14,124 nt of DNA from Burkholderiales bacterium (GCA_031283405.1 JAITBX010000087.1:1-14124); one strand, 5' to 3'. Shown: positions 6,838-14,115, counted from the first letter of the stretch. The notes: generated by a model from the sequence alone, not told the origin. Numbers and translations: made by a program.

Positions 6838-6913
6838 GGGTCGTTAGCTCAGCTGGTAGAGCAGCGGACTCTTAATCCGTTGGTCATAGGTTCGATCCCT
6901 ATACGGCCTACCA
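6838..6913 (+). tRNA. tRNA-Lys (anticodon CTT)
   Basis: The 76-nt cloverleaf has an encoded CCA, nearly identical to the preceding gene. The anticodon loop CTCTTAA has CTT at 6871-6873 and reads AAG only. The T-stem differs at two pairs on both arms (ATAGG/CCTAT versus GCAGG/CCTGC), so pairing is kept by compensating changes. It is probably co-transcribed with the first tRNA. Confidence 0.97.
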
Positions 6914-6924
6914 CACATTCAAAC

Positions 6925-6970
6925 AGGGTTGCGTTCGCACGAAGTTGCGATATCGGCAGCCCTTTTTCTT
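6925..6970 (+). terminator. Candidate rho-independent terminator after the tRNA pair
   Basis: AGGGTTG at 6925-6931 pairs with CAGCCCT at 6957-6963 (7 bp, one G-U). The loop of 25 nt holds a small inner stem (TTCG/CGAA). TTTTTCTT follows at once. Confidence 0.5.
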
Positions 6971-6990
6971 TGGGCGCTCTTGGTTTGCAA

Positions 6991-7012
6991 CTCGCAACTA
7001 CGCGAGCTTTTT
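6991..7012 (+). terminator. Second candidate terminator, inside the 3' end of the opposite gene
   Basis: CTCGC (6991-6995), a 6-nt loop, GCGAG (7002-7006), then CTTTTT. It would stop + strand read-through from the tRNA genes, and it overlaps the last codons of the - strand cyclo-ligase gene. Confidence 0.45.
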
Positions 7013-7732
7013 ACAACAAAACATCTGCCGCTCCGTGCACACGACATCCACCGGACAATCGTGCGAATCCGTCGGCAGTGTTTCGACGATTTGCGCCTCA
7101 AACGCGCCGGCGATGCGCGGAACTTGCGGCGGCATCTGCGCCAGCAGCCGATCGTAAAACCCCGCGCCGTAACCCATCCGGTCGCCGCGCGGCGTAAACG
7201 CAACGCCCGGAATCAGTATCCAGTCAACTGCCTTCGGCGAAACGACGGGGCGCTCCGGCAGCGGTTCAAGAATCCCCCGCAGACCGGGCGCGGTGTCGCG
7301 GGCGAGATTCTCGATGGTTTGCAAGAGCATTTGTTTGGAGCGACTTTGATTCAAGTCTGTACAGTTGCTTCCCTTTTCCTGCCCCCTTTTGAAAGGGGGT
7401 GGCGCACAGCGTCGGGGGGTTGTTGGGAGGGGGTGCTTCAAAGTGGCAGAAGCGGGCGTAGAAGCAGGCAACACCCTCGGCAACGCCACGATTTTCCCGC
7501 GCCGCAACGCTTCTTGTATCAAAAACGCCGTCACCCACTCGCTGCCGAAGGAAGAAAACAACGACACCGTGCGAGCGGCGATGAACGACGGCATTGCCGC
7601 AATCTTTTGCGCGATAGCGAGCGAATGCGCCGCCCGCGCGTCTGTCGGCAAACCGTCGCGCAACGCCAGCACGCGCCGGCGGATTTCCTGCTTGGCGCGT
7701 TGCGTTTCGGAAAGAGAAGAGGCATCACACAT
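6998..7732 (-). CDS. 5-formyltetrahydrofolate cyclo-ligase with an internal insertion
   Basis: The enzyme converts 5-formyl-tetrahydrofolate to 5,10-methenyl-tetrahydrofolate with ATP, returning stored folate to the active pool. The 244-residue product carries the N-terminal helix with basic residues (AKQEIRRRVLALR), SLFSSFGSEW, IVALPRV (82-87), ILIPGVAFT and the ATP-binding signature MGYGAGFYDRLLAQ (186-199), ending with VDVVCTERQ. Family members are usually near 190-200 residues. The excess lies at about residues 98-127, where a Pro/Arg-rich stretch (LKHPLPTTPRRCAPPPFKRG and beyond) interrupts the link between IVALPRV and MLLQTIENL. That stretch is encoded by a palindromic repeat. The frame is kept. 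ATG 7732 is chosen; ATG 7753 and TTG 7756 are alternatives inside a repeat. No ribosome site is seen. The stop is TAG. Confidence 0.88.
   Translation of the reverse strand: MCDASSLSETQRAKQEIRRRVLALRDGLPTDARAAHSLAIAQKIAAMPSFIAARTVSLFSSFGSEWVTAFLIQEALRRGKIVALPRVLPASTPASATLKHPLPTTPRRCAPPPFKRGQEKGSNCTDLNQSRSKQMLLQTIENLARDTAPGLRGILEPLPERPVVSPKAVDWILIPGVAFTPRGDRMGYGAGFYDRLLAQMPPQVPRIAGAFEAQIVETLPTDSHDCPVDVVCTERQMFCCKKLA
7355..7438. repeat. Palindromic repeat inserted in frame in the cyclo-ligase gene
   Basis: CCCCCTTT (7382-7389) and AAAGGGGG (7392-7399) form a perfect 8-bp stem with a 2-nt centre. G-rich tracts GGGGGG (7414-7419) and GGGAGGGGG (7425-7433) follow. This style of C-rich/G-rich palindrome is common among dispersed intergenic repeats. 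Here it adds about 28 codons without breaking the frame. Borders are estimated from where the protein departs from the family pattern. Confidence 0.6.
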
Positions 7733-7755
7733 CAGAGGACAGGGATCAGGCATCA
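7731..7755. repeat. ATCAG-type repeat, copy D, over the cyclo-ligase start
   Basis: ATCAGAGGACAGGGATCAGG followed by CATCA. Read on the - strand it gives CCTGATCCCTGTCCTCTGATG, closely similar to the bases before mutY (CCTGATTCCCGACTCTGATG). It supplies each candidate start codon of the cyclo-ligase gene (7732, 7753, 7756). Confidence 0.55.
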
Positions 7756-7815
7756 AATCAATAACGATACTTTACGCGGAAAACAGGGTTTCTGCTTTGT
7801 CTGCCTTCTCTCGGG

Positions 7816-7844
7816 CGGAGGGGCGACATTTTGCCGCCTCTACG
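7816..7844. repeat. Hairpin repeat in the divergent spacer
   Basis: CGGAGGGGCGAC (7816-7827) pairs with GCCGCCTCTACG (7833-7844) across ATTTT, with two mismatches and one G-U. The arms GAGGGGCG and CGCCTCTAC resemble the GTAGGGGCG hairpin of copies A and B. On the - strand it lies in the presumed leader of the cyclo-ligase transcript. Confidence 0.5.
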
Positions 7845-7859
7845 GATAATCGGCCGGCG

Positions 7860-7869
7860 CATTATAATG
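7860..7869. promoter_or_regulatory. Palindromic -10 site, possible divergent promoter
   Basis: CATTATAATG is a perfect palindrome, so TATAAT is read on both strands (7863-7868 on +, 7866-7861 on -). On - a weak -35 TTCGAT lies 17 bp upstream (7889-7884). On + no good -35 is seen. Expected starts fit a short leader for pepP beginning at 7901 and a longer one for the cyclo-ligase gene. Confidence 0.45.
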
Positions 7870-7900
7870 AATGCCGTTTCTTTATCGAAAACGCTTTTTC

Positions 7901-9274
7901 ATGAAGCACACCAGCGCGCCCCTCGCCGCTCCTCCCGCCCCCGACGGCACCTATTATCGGGCGCGCCGCGAGCGGCTGTTGCAAACGATCCACAAAACGC
8001 ATGGCGGCGGGCTGGTGTTGATGCCGACTGCGCCGGAGATGTTTCGCAATCGTGATTCGCTGTATCCTTACCGGCCGGAAAGTTATTTTTACTATCTCTC
8101 CGGTTTTCCCGAACCCGATGCCGTGCTGGCGTTGTCGTGCGACAGCTTTGGTGAAACGCGCCATGTTCTCTTTTGTCGCGAAAAAGATATTGAGCGCGAA
8201 ACATGGAACGGTTTTCGCTTCGGTCCCGACGCCGCGCGTGAAATCTTCGCTTTCGACGACGCTTTTCCGATTTCATCCTTGGCCGAACATTGGCCGATGC
8301 TGGCGATGAATCAACCGGCGCTGTTCACGCCGTTCGGTTTGTATTCGTCCTGGGATCACGCTATCACGCAGCGTCTGGGCGCGCTTCGCGCGTACGCGCG
8401 CGGAGGCGTCGCGCCGCCGGCTTGCGTCGTCGATGTGCGCGACCTGCTCGATCCGATGCGAATGCGCAAGGATGAACACGAAATCGCATTGATGCGTTAC
8501 GCCGCCGCCGTCTCCGCGCAGGCGCACATTCGCGCCATGCGCTTTGCGCGCCCCGGGCATTTTGAATATCAGGTCGAAGCCGAGTTGCAGCATGAGTTTT
8601 TGACGCACGGCGCGCAGGCCGCGTATTTATCGATTGTTGCGAGCGGTGAAAACGCCTGTGTTTTGCACTACGTCGAAAACCGCCGCCGGATCGACGCCGG
8701 AGATTTGCTATTGATCGACGCCGGTTGCGAATATCAGAACTACGCTGCCGATATTACTCGCACCTTTCCCGTTGGTCGTCGTTTTTCCGCCGCGCAAAAA
8801 GACGTTTACGAGCTGGTGCTGGCGGCGCAACGCGCTTGCTTCGATGCGTTGAAACCGGGCGCGCCGCTTCACGCTTTTCACGATGCGGCGGAGCGTGTGC
8901 TGGCGCAAGGCATGATCGACTTGAAATTGATCGAAGGCCCGCTCGACGCTGCGCTCGAAACCGACAGCTTCAAACGTTTCTACATGCACCGCGCCGGTCA
9001 CTGGCTGGGGCTGGATGTGCACGACGCGGGGCATTATCAGCGCGGCGAAAATGGCGAAGCGCCGACGCTGCTCAAACCGGGCATGGCGCTCACCGTTGAA
9101 CCGGGTTGCTACATCTGCGCCGCCGAAGATGTTCCTGCCGCGTTTCACAATATCGGCGTGCGCATCGAAGACGATGTGTTGATTGCCCAAGACGGCATCG
9201 ACATCCTGACTGCTGCCGTGCCGAAAAGTGTGGTGGAAGTGGAGGCGTTGTGCGCGGAGGCTGACAAGCGATGA
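7901..9274 (+). CDS. pepP: PepP, Xaa-Pro aminopeptidase (aminopeptidase P, M24B)
   Basis: PepP removes the N-terminal residue from peptides whose second residue is proline, using two metal ions in the cytoplasm. From ATG 7901 the product is 457 residues, close to the E. coli enzyme of about 440. An N-terminal aminopeptidase-P domain (about 15-180, with SYFYYLSGFPEPDAVL) precedes the pita-bread catalytic domain. All five metal ligands are present: Asp273 (IDAGCEY), Asp284 (AADITRTF), His367 (GHWLGLDVHD), Glu400 (TVEPGCY) and Glu423 (VRIEDD); His374 is also conserved. ATG 7871 is in frame but lies 2 bp after a perfect -10 hexamer, so the later ATG is preferred. Its stop overlaps the dgt start (ATGA), indicating translational coupling. 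Confidence 0.94.
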   Translation: MKHTSAPLAAPPAPDGTYYRARRERLLQTIHKTHGGGLVLMPTAPEMFRNRDSLYPYRPESYFYYLSGFPEPDAVLALSCDSFGETRHVLFCREKDIERETWNGFRFGPDAAREIFAFDDAFPISSLAEHWPMLAMNQPALFTPFGLYSSWDHAITQRLGALRAYARGGVAPPACVVDVRDLLDPMRMRKDEHEIALMRYAAAVSAQAHIRAMRFARPGHFEYQVEAELQHEFLTHGAQAAYLSIVASGENACVLHYVENRRRIDAGDLLLIDAGCEYQNYAADITRTFPVGRRFSAAQKDVYELVLAAQRACFDALKPGAPLHAFHDAAERVLAQGMIDLKLIEGPLDAALETDSFKRFYMHRAGHWLGLDVHDAGHYQRGENGEAPTLLKPGMALTVEPGCYICAAEDVPAAFHNIGVRIEDDVLIAQDGIDILTAAVPKSVVEVEALCAEADKR

Positions 9275-10656
9275 AAACCATGAATGAAGATTCCATTACG
9301 CTGGCGGAACGCTGGCGTTGCTTTCTTTCGCCGCGCCGGATCGGCGCGACGGAGCACACTGCGCCCGCGCCGGATCGCAGTGTGTTTCAGCAGGACTACG
9401 ACCGCATCGTTTTTTGTTCGGCGTTTCGGCGATTGAAGGACAAGACGCAGGTTTTTCCGCTGGCGCAAAGCGACTATGTGCGCAACCGCTTGACGCACAG
9501 TCTCGAAGCGTCGTGCGTCGGGCGTTCATTGGGAACGATGGTTGGGCGCGCGCTGGTGGCGCGCCATTATCTCGACGATGTGTTGCACGCTTCGGATTTC
9601 GGTGCGGTGATTGCAGCGGCTTGCTTGGCGCACGATATCGGCAATCCGCCGTTCGGTCATGCGGGCGAGGACGCGATTCGTGAATGGTGCGCGCAGCCCG
9701 GCGGCGCGCTCGACCGTTTGCAGTTGCGCGGCGCGCAACGCGCCGACTTCGCGCGCTACGAAGGCAACGCGCAGGGATTCCGCGTGTTGACTTCGTTGCA
9801 AAGTCCTTCCAATCGCGGCGGCCTGCAACTGACGGCGGCGACGCTGATGGCGTTTGCCAAATATCCTTGCGCGTCAAAAACAGAAACGCCGCTCGACGGG
9901 CGCTCGACGCGGAAGTTCGGTTTTTTTCAGAGCGAAGCGATGCTTTTCCGCGAAGCGGCAACGACAGTCGGCATGATAGAGCGCGAGACGGGCGCATGGC
10001 GGCGACACCCGCTGGCGTTTCTGGTCGAAGCCGCCGACGACATTTGTTATCGCATCGTCGATCTCGAAGACGCGGCACGCATCGGCGTGATTCCGGCGAA
10101 AGAGGTTGAAGCGTTGTTGTTAACCGTTGCCGGCGGCGCGGCGCGCGCAACGCGATTGAACGGCATCGTCGAAGCGAAAGAGCGCATCGAATATCTGCGC
10201 GCCAAGGCGATCGGCAGATTGGTCGAAGAAATCGCCGACATTTTTCTGAGCCGTGAAACCGCCATCGTCAACGGCGATTACGATGAAGAGCTGCTCGGCG
10301 AAACGCAAGTCGCGGCGACGTTGAAACAAATCGAAGCGCTGTCGTATGAAAAAGTTTATGTGTCGCGCTCGGCGATGGAAACCGAAGCGGCGGGCTGCGA
10401 AGTGCTTTCCGGTTTGCTCGATCTTTTTTTCGCCGCTGTTTCGGATCGCTTCGATGCGCCGTCGCCGGAAAGCGCGCCGGTTCGCAGCCGCGTTTTGATT
10501 CCGTTGCTGCCGACACAATTTCTCGGCGTCGGCAATGTTCCCGATGCCGATCCTTATCTGCGTTTGTTGAAAGTGGTCGATTTCGTTTGCGGCATGACCG
10601 ACTCTTACGCGATTACTCTATACAGACGATTGAAGGGAATCGAAGTGCCGGGGTGA
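9271..10656 (+). CDS. dgt: dNTP triphosphohydrolase (dGTPase-type HD hydrolase)
   Basis: Enzymes of this family hydrolyse dNTPs, classically dGTP, to the nucleoside and tripolyphosphate and so tune the DNA precursor pool. The 461-residue product has the early SAFRRLKDKTQVFPL motif (50-64), HD-domain metal residues His76 (NRLTHS), His121-Asp122 (CLAHDIGNPPFGHAGEDA) and an Asp in EAADDICYRIVDLEDA (about 256-257), and the YEGNAQGFR signature (163-171). ATG 9271 overlaps the pepP stop; ATG 9280 is a possible later start. Substrate preference between dGTP-specific and broader classes cannot be told from motifs. glpK starts 14 bp after its stop. Confidence 0.92.
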   Translation: MKTMNEDSITLAERWRCFLSPRRIGATEHTAPAPDRSVFQQDYDRIVFCSAFRRLKDKTQVFPLAQSDYVRNRLTHSLEASCVGRSLGTMVGRALVARHYLDDVLHASDFGAVIAAACLAHDIGNPPFGHAGEDAIREWCAQPGGALDRLQLRGAQRADFARYEGNAQGFRVLTSLQSPSNRGGLQLTAATLMAFAKYPCASKTETPLDGRSTRKFGFFQSEAMLFREAATTVGMIERETGAWRRHPLAFLVEAADDICYRIVDLEDAARIGVIPAKEVEALLLTVAGGAARATRLNGIVEAKERIEYLRAKAIGRLVEEIADIFLSRETAIVNGDYDEELLGETQVAATLKQIEALSYEKVYVSRSAMETEAAGCEVLSGLLDLFFAAVSDRFDAPSPESAPVRSRVLIPLLPTQFLGVGNVPDADPYLRLLKVVDFVCGMTDSYAITLYRRLKGIEVPG

Positions 10657-10670
10657 GCAGCGACAAAATC

Positions 10671-12164
10671 ATGGCTTTCATTCTCGCATTGGATCAGGGA
10701 ACCACCAGCTCGCGGGCGCTGGTGTTTGATGCCGACGGTCGCATTGTTGCGATGGCGCAGCAGGAGTTTCCACAGCTTTTTCCGCAGCCGAGTTGGGTCG
10801 AGCATGATCCGATGGCGATTTGGTCAACGCAACTGGCCGTGCTCCACGGCGCGCTGGCCAAAGCGCATTTGCACATGCGCGACATTGCCGCCATCGGCAT
10901 CACCAATCAACGCGAAACCACGCTTGTTTGGGACAAGAAAACAGGCGCGCCGCTGGCGCCCGCCATTGTCTGGCAAGATCGCCGCACAGCTTCTTTGTGC
11001 GACACGTTGCGCGCGCAAGGGCAGGCGGAAAAGCTGCGTGCCAAAACCGGCCTGGAACTCGACGCTTATTTTTCGGCCAGCAAGTTGCAATGGTTGCTCG
11101 ATAACGTATCGGGATTGCGCGCTCGCGCCGAGCGCGGCGAAGCGGCGTTCGGCACGGTGGACGGTTGGCTGGTGTGGAAATTAACGCAAGGGCGCGATCA
11201 CCTGACCGACATCAGCAACGCCAGCCGCACCATGCTCTACAACATTCACGATCAGCGTTGGGACGAGGAATTGCTGGCGCTCTTCAACATTCCGTCGGCG
11301 ATGTTGCCGCGTGTCGTTCCATCGTCGGGACTGTGCGCCGAAGCGGTGCTGGACGGCGTGCGCGTGCCGATTGCGGGCATTGCCGGCGATCAGCAAGCGG
11401 CGCTGTTCGGGCAGGCGTGTTACCGCCTTGGGTTGACCAAAAATACTTACGGCACCGGCTGTTTTCTGTTGCGCCATACCGGCAATGCGCCGGCGGCATC
11501 AAGGCATCGGCTGATTACCACTATCGCCTAGCAATACGGAAATCACGAAACGCAGTACGCGCTCGAAGGCAGCGTTTTCATCGGCGGCGCCGTCGTGCAA
11601 TGGCTGCGCGACGGTTTGAAAATCATTCGTCGCGCGACCGACATCGAAGCGTTGGCGAAAAAAGCGTCGGACAACGGCGGCGTTTTCTTTGTGCCCGCTT
11701 TTGCCGGTTTGGGCGCGCCGCACTGGGACGCTTACGCGCGCGGCACGATCATCGGCTTGACGCGCGGCACGCAAGACGCGCACATCGCCCGCGCCGCATT
11801 GGAAGCCATCGCGCTGCAAAGCGCCGATGTGTTGGAAGCGATGAACCGCGATACCGGCGAAGCGTTGACCGAATTGCGCGTCGATGGCGGCGCTGCCGCC
11901 AACAATACGCTGATGCAAATTCAAGCCGACTTTCTCGGCGTGCCGGTCGTGCGCCCGCAAAATCAGGAGACTACCGCGCTCGGCGCCGCGCAACTGGCGG
12001 GGCTGGCCGTCGGCTATTGGGGCGACACCGACATGCTGGCGGCGCAATGGAAAACCGATCGCGTTTTCGAGCCGAACATTTCCGCCGATCAGCGCGAAGC
12101 CGTGCGAATGCAATGGCAGCGGGCGGTGGAACGGGCGAGGGGGTGGGGGGTGACAAGCGCATAA
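10671..12164 (+). pseudogene. glpK: Glycerol kinase gene interrupted by an in-frame TAG
   Basis: GlpK phosphorylates glycerol to glycerol 3-phosphate with ATP. Reading through one TAG, the frame encodes 497 positions, matching the usual 500 or so. The first 286 codons hold LDQGTTSSRALVFD (7-20), ITNQRETTLVWDKKTG, the FGGY region AYFSASKLQWLLDN, catalytic Asp240 in GIAGDQQAALFGQ, and NTYGTGCFLL. TAG at 11529-11531 follows RLITTIA, where relatives have tryptophan (TGG). The same frame resumes with QYGNHETQYALEGSVFIGGA, then the second FGGY signature DGGAAANNTLMQIQADFLG, to TAA at 12162-12164. Arg280, just before the stop, replaces a usually conserved glycine. A 286-residue product would lack the C-terminal nucleotide-binding half. 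It may be a recent pseudogene, a readthrough gene or a sequencing error. Confidence 0.88.
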
Positions 12165-12193
12165 ATCGAGGCAGTGGTAGTATAGTCATCTGT

Positions 12194-12649
12194 ATGAGAC
12201 ATTCCGATTCCCATTGCCCGTTTTGCGCCGGTGACGGCGGTCAGGTGGTCAGCCGCGATGCGCGCTGCCGCGTGGTGCTGGCCGATGAGCCGTTCCCCGG
12301 TTTTTGCCGCGTGATCTGGAACGACCACGTTGCCGAGTTTACCGACCTCGCTCCCGCCGACCGCGCTCACTGCATGAGCGTTGTGGCGGCGGTGGAAACC
12401 GCATTGCGCGCGCTGCTCTCGCCGGACAAAATGAATCTGGCCTGCTTTGGCAATCTCACGCCGCATCTGCACTGGCACGTCATCCCGCGTTTCGCCGACG
12501 ATTCTCATTTTCCGAACTCTGTCTGGGGCGCCTGCCAACGACCCGGCGCCGCCCGAACGCTGCCTTCTCACTTCGCCGAATCTTTGGCAACGCATCTGAT
12601 GAAAATTTTTTCCGCGCCGTCCACTTTGACTATGGGGAGTCCCTCATGA
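12194..12649 (+). CDS. HIT-family protein, putative nucleotide hydrolase
   Basis: HIT proteins hydrolyse or transfer nucleotidyl groups at alpha-phosphates. This 151-residue member belongs to the short proteobacterial type. The catalytic histidine triad is HLHWHV (His91, 93, 95). A CPFC pair (Cys8, Cys11) near the N-terminus may bind metal, and the segment FPGFCRVIWNDHVAEFTDL is typical of this subgroup. The substrate cannot be told. TATAGT at 12181-12186 could be a -10 element; if so transcription would start almost at the ATG, giving a leaderless or near-leaderless mRNA. No ribosome site is visible. It begins 29 bp after glpK, and its TGA overlaps the ATG of the next gene. Confidence 0.9.
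   Translation: MRHSDSHCPFCAGDGGQVVSRDARCRVVLADEPFPGFCRVIWNDHVAEFTDLAPADRAHCMSVVAAVETALRALLSPDKMNLACFGNLTPHLHWHVIPRFADDSHFPNSVWGACQRPGAARTLPSHFAESLATHLMKIFSAPSTLTMGSPS
12634..12639 (+). promoter_or_regulatory. Ribosome binding site of the 330-residue unknown gene
   Basis: GGGGAG lies 6 nt before ATG 12646, within the last codons of the HIT gene. It supports this start over earlier in-frame positions inside the HIT gene. Confidence 0.7.
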
Positions 12650-13638
12650 GCGACGCTTCTTCCAGCACGTCCTCCGCCGCTGCCGCATCAGCGCCGCACC
12701 GGCTGATGCAAAAAGGCTGGGCGACGCAGCTTTTCGCCGCCGATTTGCCGCAAGCCAGCGTTCAACTTCGCACCGAAATCGAGCTTGCGCTCAACGCATC
12801 CATGTCCGCGTTCGACCGCTTCCGGTTGACGGAAGTTTGCCGCGTGCTGGTGATGGGGCTGCACAATCGCTGGTGCCGCTTGCTCCGCAAAGAAGAACAG
12901 GCATTTTCCGAAGACGCCGCGCTGTGGCAAGCCTTGTGGTTGCACTATTCGCTCAGCTTGCGCGATCTGCTCGACGGCGACGCCGCGCTGACGCCGCACA
13001 AGGCGTTTTTCCTGCAACAAGCGCTGTTCATCGGCAAACAAATGCGGCTCGTCCACGCGCTCGCGCAAAAACCGTTTCCGGAAAACTTGTGGAAAGAAAT
13101 TCACGCCTATTATCGTTTCTCCGAAATTTTGCAGTGCGCGCTCGAAAACGTCACCGACAAATTGTCGAGCGCCGAAAATCGCGTCAGTTGCCACTCGACC
13201 TACGTTCACATTTTGCTGATCGACCTCGCCAATTTGCCGGCCTTGTCGCCCCAGCAAATTTTGTGGATGGATCGCTGGCTGCCTCGGCTCGCTCGCAAAG
13301 GGCAACCCGTCGATGCGTCGGCGCCGCGGATGGGGCTGTTTCTGGAAACGCGCCTCGACAGCAACAAAGGCGGCGTTTTGCGGGCGCGAATCAAACCTTC
13401 GACCGACGAATCCCTGCGCATCACCGATCTCGACGAAATCGCCAAAACCCTGCGGCGGCGACGGCGGCATCTGATCACCGGCGAAACGCCGGCGCGGGTA
13501 AAACTCGGCGAAGACATCACCAGCGACCAGGCGACGGCGTTGCTGGCGCATCTGGAATCCTCTTGGTGCCCGCCGGATTTGTCGCATGCCTCTACCCAAT
13601 CGCCGCAATTCGGCGGTTTTGACGACAAAGACGAGTAG
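12646..13638 (+). CDS. Uncharacterised protein, 330 residues, coupled to the HIT gene
   Basis: No family can be assigned with confidence. The product is cytoplasmic in appearance, with no signal peptide or membrane span. It opens with a Ser/Ala-rich stretch (1-17), then an alpha-helical part (about 25-190) with segments such as FDRFRLTEVCRVLVMGLHNRW and LWLHYSLSLRDLL. The last third is more basic, with a run of arginines in KTLRRRRRHLITGETP. The helical region, in particular the RFRLTEVCR segment, recalls N-terminal halves of some betaproteobacterial proteins annotated near PilZ-type c-di-GMP effectors, but I see no clear PilZ motif (RxxxR plus D/NxSxxG). Its start overlaps the HIT stop (ATGA), implying coupled translation. 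The stop is TAG, followed within 2 bp by a dispersed repeat. Confidence 0.75.
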   Translation: MSDASSSTSSAAAASAPHRLMQKGWATQLFAADLPQASVQLRTEIELALNASMSAFDRFRLTEVCRVLVMGLHNRWCRLLRKEEQAFSEDAALWQALWLHYSLSLRDLLDGDAALTPHKAFFLQQALFIGKQMRLVHALAQKPFPENLWKEIHAYYRFSEILQCALENVTDKLSSAENRVSCHSTYVHILLIDLANLPALSPQQILWMDRWLPRLARKGQPVDASAPRMGLFLETRLDSNKGGVLRARIKPSTDESLRITDLDEIAKTLRRRRRHLITGETPARVKLGEDITSDQATALLAHLESSWCPPDLSHASTQSPQFGGFDDKDE

Positions 13639-13639
13639 A

Positions 13640-13677
13640 GCAGGTATCAGGTATCAGAATGTAGGGGCGGTCGCCCA
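13640..13677 (+). repeat. Dispersed ATCAG/GTAGGGGCG repeat, copy B
   Basis: GCAGGTATCAGGTATCAG continues into the 17-mer shared exactly with copy A (13653-13669) and a GGGCGGTCGCCC palindrome (13665-13676). Like copy A it begins directly after a stop codon. Its hairpin is shorter than in copy A. Confidence 0.75.
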
Positions 13678-13683
13678 CAACCA

Positions 13684-13708
13684 CTATCCCTCTCTTCTTG
13701 CGGGATAG
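13684..13708. terminator. Inverted repeat between convergent genes
   Basis: CTATCCC (13684-13690) and GGGATAG (13702-13708) form a perfect 7-bp stem with an 11-nt loop, placed between the ends of convergent genes. Neither side has a T-run, so a terminator role is only a possibility. Confidence 0.3.
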
Positions 13709-13758
13709 GGGCAAACAAAAGGATTCCGGCCAAACGAAAAGATAGCCATTTACACGAG

Positions 13759-14115
13759 TTACTTGTTTGACTCATCAGCGACAGTTTCGCCGCCGTTCGG
13801 TTTTTTATAAGGCAATAAAAAAGACGATATTTGACGCGCTTTGAACATCATCAGCAAGACCACCACAAGTTGGATCACGATGGGCGCCAGCCTTCCGAAG
13901 TCGAGCCTTCGATAGTTAATAAGGGGAGTATTCGGGGCGGCGTCGTTCATCAGAGTCATGAGATCCGTAAGGCAATAAGAAAGATTGGGCAGCAGGTGTA
14001 AGATGAAAAGCCAGAGTGAAAAGACAATACATGCGATGGTAGCGACTTGCTGTGCCGGTATATTCAGCTTGTTCTCGGAGTATGTTTTCAGGATCAATTT
14101 GTGGGCAACAGTCAT
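13759..14115 (-). CDS. Small putative two-span inner-membrane protein, unrecognised
   Basis: The 118-residue product is not recognised. Two hydrophobic segments are clear: about 24-42 (ATIACIVFSLWLFILHLL) and about 76-91 (LAPIVIQLVVVLLMMF). The N-terminus (KLILKTYSENKLN) and the loop between the segments are polar, and the tail is short and charged (YKKPNGGETVADESNK). The gene is more AT-rich than its neighbours. ATG 14115 is the first visible start, but the frame stays open to the window edge, so the gene may begin outside. It converges on the 330-residue gene. It could be a recently acquired gene or part of an operon lying to the right. Confidence 0.6.
   Translation of the reverse strand: MTVAHKLILKTYSENKLNIPAQQVATIACIVFSLWLFILHLLPNLSYCLTDLMTLMNDAAPNTPLINYRRLDFGRLAPIVIQLVVVLLMMFKARQISSFLLPYKKPNGGETVADESNK

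Noticed and set aside
7757..7862. 6S RNA gene next to the folate cyclo-ligase, as in E. coli ssrS-ygfA
   Set aside because: The spacer is only about 105 bp, and its one hairpin is a dispersed repeat; 6S RNA is about 180 nt with a long bulged stem.
11529..11531. Genome-wide recoding of TAG as an amino acid (for example pyrrolysine)
   Set aside because: TAG terminates two other genes in the window at natural family or gene ends, and the expected residue is tryptophan, explained by one base change.
12304..12645. Extended N-terminus of the 330-residue protein inside the HIT gene
   Set aside because: The extension is an out-of-frame reading of the HIT gene, and a good ribosome site precedes ATG 12646.
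11165..12649. Long open frame spanning the C-terminal half of glpK and the HIT gene, as if one 494-residue protein
   Set aside because: Its first two thirds are an Arg/Ala-rich out-of-frame reading of glpK with no family features. Only the part from 12194 is a real protein.
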